Under the pieces are notes generated by a model that was given only the letters and a program-made list of their open reading frames with translations, searched no databases and was not told the DNA's origin. DNA of 64,000 nt from Prevotellaceae bacterium UBA1075 (lineage in GTDB: Bacteria > Bacteroidota > Bacteroidia > Bacteroidales > Bacteroidaceae). The first letter of the stretch is position 1. The number at the start of each line of letters is the position of its first letter. The position numbers and the translations under genes were made by a program. The stretch lies in NCBI GenBank assembly GCA_002316015.1, contig DCCS01000032.1:32381-96380 (forward strand), in the 5' to 3' direction. Of the stretch, positions 61,528 to 64,000 are shown one piece after another.

Positions 61528-64000
61528 GCCTTGTTTTCCTCTTTCTTTCCCCCCTCATCGAGATGGAACACGATGGGGTGCGGCACCTTCTCCTCCAGCA
61601 GGGCATAGTCCCACACTTCGGCAACCGTCTTGACGTAGTGGAAACTTACTCCCGACAGGTATGCCTCCGGGATTTCCCTGATGTCCTTCTCGTTGTCCTC
61701 GCACAGTATGATGTCGGTGATCCCGGCGCGCTTGGCGGCCAGCACCTTCTCGCGTATGCCTCCCACGGGAAGCACCTTTCCCCTCAGCGTTATCTCGCCG
61801 GTCATGGCCAGGCGGTCGCGCACCTTGCGCTGTGTGAGCGCGCTGGCGATGCTGGTCGCGATGGTGACTCCCGCGCTGGGGCCGTCCTTGGGCACAGCCC
61901 CTTCGGGCACATGTATGTGTATGTTGTAGTTGCCAAAGACGCGTGTGTCTATGCCCAGATAGTCGGCGTGTGCCTTGGTGTACTCCAGCGCCAGCATGGC
62001 ACTTTCCTTCATCACGTCTCCCAGGTTTCCGGTGAGTGTGAGCTTGCCTCCCTTTCCCTGGCTCAGACTGGTCTCGATGAAGAGGATCTCTCCTCCCACG
62101 CTTGTCCAGGCCAGTCCGGTCACCACGCCGGCGTCCCCGTTGCCCTGGTACTTGTCTCTGCTGTAGGGCGGTGTGCCCAGCAGCGACTCCGCAAAGGCCG
62201 GCGTGATGGTCTTTGGCAACTCGCCCCCGCTGCCGCGCGCCACGCTCAGCGCCACTTTCCTCAGCAGTTTGCTTATCTGCTTCTCCAGTGCCCTCACCCC
62301 GCTCTCGCGCGTGTACCTTTCTATGATGTACTCCAGCGTGTCCTTGCCCACCTTGGGCGAGTTGGCCGCGTTGAGCCCCATCTCCTCCTTGATTTTGGGC
62401 AGCAGGTGACGCCGCGCTATCTCCACTTTTTCCTCGGTGGTGTATCCGTTCACCTCTATCAGTTCCATGCGGTCAAGCAGCGGACGGGGGATGGTGTTGA
62501 TGTTGTTGGCCGTGGCGATGAACATCACGCGGCTCAGGTCATAGTCCATGTCGAGGAAGTTGTCGTGGAAGGCGTAGTTCTGCTCCGGGTCGAGCACCTC
62601 AAGCAGGGCCGACGAGGGGTCCCCGTTGACGTTGTTCTCGCTCACCTTGTCTATCTCGTCCAGGATGAACACGGGGTTGGACGACCCCGCCTTCTGTATT
62701 CCCTTGATGATGCGTCCGGGCATGGCTCCAATGTAGGTGCGCCTGTGTCCGCGTATCTCGCTCTCGTCGTGCATGCCGCCCAGGCTGATGCGCACATACT
62801 TGCGGTTGAGCGCGGCGGCGATACTCTTGCCCAGGCTGGTCTTTCCCACGCCCGGAGGGCCGTAGAGGCAGATGATGGGGCTCTTGAGGTCATTCTTGAG
62901 TTTCAGCACGGCCAGGTGCTCGAGGATGCGCTCCTTCACCTTCTCCATGCCGTAATGGTCCTTGTTCAGGCGGTTTTCGGCGCGCTTGAGGTCCAGTGAG
63001 TCTTTGGTGCAGTAGTCCCAGGGAAGGCGCAGCATGGTCTGCAGGTAGTTGAGCTGTACGTTGTAGTCGGGCGACTGCACGTTGATGCGTCCCAGTTTGG
63101 CCAGTTCCTGCTCAAAGGTCTCCTTGACCTTCTCGCTCCACTTCTTCCCCTTGGCCTCCTGTCTCATGCGCTCCAGGTCATCCTGCCGCACGCTGGAGTC
63201 GTCCTTGCTGCCCAATTCGTTCTGCAGCTGCCGTATCTCCTGGTTGAGGAAATACTCGCGCTGCTGCTTGTCAATCTCCTTCTGGGTCCTGCGTTCTATC
63301 TCCCTGCGCAGGTGCGCCAGTTGCAGCAGGCCGTTCAGGGTGGCCAGTGCGCGCTCGGCTCTCTGTGGCTCGCTCTGGGCGTTGAGCATCTCAAATTTCA
63401 CATCGGTGCCCACTGGCAGATACCCGCATATGACATTGAGCATGAGCGGGGACGGCTGCATGTTCTCGATATACTGCACGAATTCCTGCGGGCAGAACTC
63501 GGTGATCTCAGCCAGTGCCTTGACTTTCTGCTTCAGTTCCGCCAACATGGCCATGAAGGTCTCCTCCTCCTGGGGGGTAGGCTCCACATCGACCCACGGC
63601 TCGGTGCTTCCGTGGTAGCCGCGCGCGTCCTGTTCCAGCGTGAGCAGTCGCACGCGGTTGGCCGCGTGTATAAGGGCCGTGTAGTTGCCGTCGGGCAGTT
63701 TCAGGAAATGCACCAGGTGCCCCACGACCCCTGTGGTGTAAAGGTCGTCCATCTTGGGACTGTCCACGGCCGCGTCCTTCTGGCAGAACACGGCCAGTGT
63801 GCCATTGCCCTTCTCGGCCACTTTCAATGTCTTTATGCTGTCGTTCCTGCCTATTGTCACCGGTGTCATTGTGCCGGGAAACAGGACAGAGTCGCGCACG
63901 CACAGCACGGGCATGTCACCGCCCATTTCGGAGTGTATCATCTTGTCTGATTCCACGCTCAGGTCTGCGACAAAGGAGAAGGAAACCTTTTTGGTGTTTG
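61524..64000 (-). CDS. lon: ATP-dependent protease Lon (5' end cut)
   Basis: Lon unfolds and degrades misfolded and regulatory proteins. The visible product has the N-terminal LAN domain ([23 protein letters not shown]), a coiled-coil stretch, Walker [14 protein letters not shown], Walker [14 protein letters not shown], and the Ser-Lys dyad: Ser in [14 protein letters not shown] (about residue 694 counting from GTG 63956) and Lys in [15 protein letters not shown] at 63956 could start it, but the frame stays open to the window edge ([14 protein letters not shown]...), so the true start lies outside. It heads the lon-tgt-lptG/F-helicase run. Confidence 0.95.
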   Translation of the reverse strand, partial: NTKKVSFSFVADLSVESDKMIHSEMGGDMPVLCVRDSVLFPGTMTPVTIGRNDSIKTLKVAEKGNGTLAVFCQKDAAVDSPKMDDLYTTGVVGHLVHFLKLPDGNYTALIHAANRVRLLTLEQDARGYHGSTEPWVDVEPTPQEEETFMAMLAELKQKVKALAEITEFCPQEFVQYIENMQPSPLMLNVICGYLPVGTDVKFEMLNAQSEPQRAERALATLNGLLQLAHLRREIERRTQKEIDKQQREYFLNQEIRQLQNELGSKDDSSVRQDDLERMRQEAKGKKWSEKVKETFEQELAKLGRINVQSPDYNVQLNYLQTMLRLPWDYCTKDSLDLKRAENRLNKDHYGMEKVKERILEHLAVLKLKNDLKSPIICLYGPPGVGKTSLGKSIAAALNRKYVRISLGGMHDESEIRGHRRTYIGAMPGRIIKGIQKAGSSNPVFILDEIDKVSENNVNGDPSSALLEVLDPEQNYAFHDNFLDMDYDLSRVMFIATANNINTIPRPLLDRMELIEVNGYTTEEKVEIARRHLLPKIKEEMGLNAANSPKVGKDTLEYIIERYTRESGVRALEKQISKLLRKVALSVARGSGGELPKTITPAFAESLLGTPPYSRDKYQGNGDAGVVTGLAWTSVGGEILFIETSLSQGKGGKLTLTGNLGDVMKESAMLALEYTKAHADYLGIDTRVFGNYNIHIHVPEGAVPKDGPSAGVTIATSIASALTQRKVRDRLAMTGEITLRGKVLPVGGIREKVLAAKRAGITDIILCEDNEKDIREIPEAYLSGVSFHYVKTVAEVWDYALLEEKVPHPIVFHLDEGGKKEENKA

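Overview
The window is chromosomal DNA of a Bacteroidales bacterium, most likely a GC-rich member of the Prevotellaceae or a close relative. The evidence is the protein families (GldE, DUF5687, GH92 and GH76 glycosidases, a tricorn-like S41 protease, a MutY-Ssb-GldE cluster, an aldohexose-oxidising Gfo/Idh cluster with Tat genes), the trpBEGDCFA gene order, and at least a dozen Bacteroidetes-type promoter boxes (TAnnTTTG, sometimes with TTG about 19-21 bases upstream). I see no rRNA, tRNA, CRISPR array, insertion sequence, phage or integrase. Almost all genes look like core metabolism and housekeeping. GC is visibly high, so long antisense ORFs are common and are mostly not genes.

Layout. 1-181: gene-free end with a repeat and a nested hairpin. 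182-18876 (minus strand): one long run. trpBEGDCFA is followed by hisH-hisA-hisF-hisIE, an FtsE-like ATPase, lysC, lysA, a glycosyltransferase, a DedA protein, an unknown outer-membrane-type protein, mutY, ssb and gldE. 19316-28752 (minus): a GH92 alpha-mannosidase, an ABC ATPase with its DUF5687 membrane partner, trxB, a LolA-like protein and ftsK. 29134-32449 (minus): a restriction/methylase-like gene remnant, then the tightly overlapped mscL-GH76-serine hydrolase operon. 32526-39505 (plus): a 30-residue lipoprotein-like ORF ahead of gapA, pheT, yebC, a TSCPD protein, a Y-family polymerase and a tiny YolD-like partner. 40104-44218 (minus): tricorn-like protease and a Ca/Na antiporter. 44471-54471 (plus): a secreted TPR protein, then a Gfo/Idh reductase, tatA, a Tat-exported Gfo/Idh oxidoreductase, a DUF1080 hydrolase, a sugar isomerase/epimerase-fold protein and tatC, then a second, divergent GH92. 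54979-64000: an iron-type alcohol dehydrogenase (minus), a membrane TPR protein and ribH (plus), and the minus-strand run lon-tgt-lptG/F-DEAD helicase, with lon running off the right edge.

How the genes fit together. The most coherent accessory system is 46405-51963: a two-gene Tat exporter interleaved with an oxidoreductase carrying an obvious twin-arginine signal, plus DUF1080, an isomerase-fold protein and a cytosolic oxidoreductase. This gene set fits the 3-keto-glycoside route of glycan cleavage (oxidise at C3, eliminate/hydrate, reduce back). With two GH92s and a GH76 in the same 64 kb, the organism appears equipped to use mannose-containing glycans, although no SusC/SusD pair is present here.
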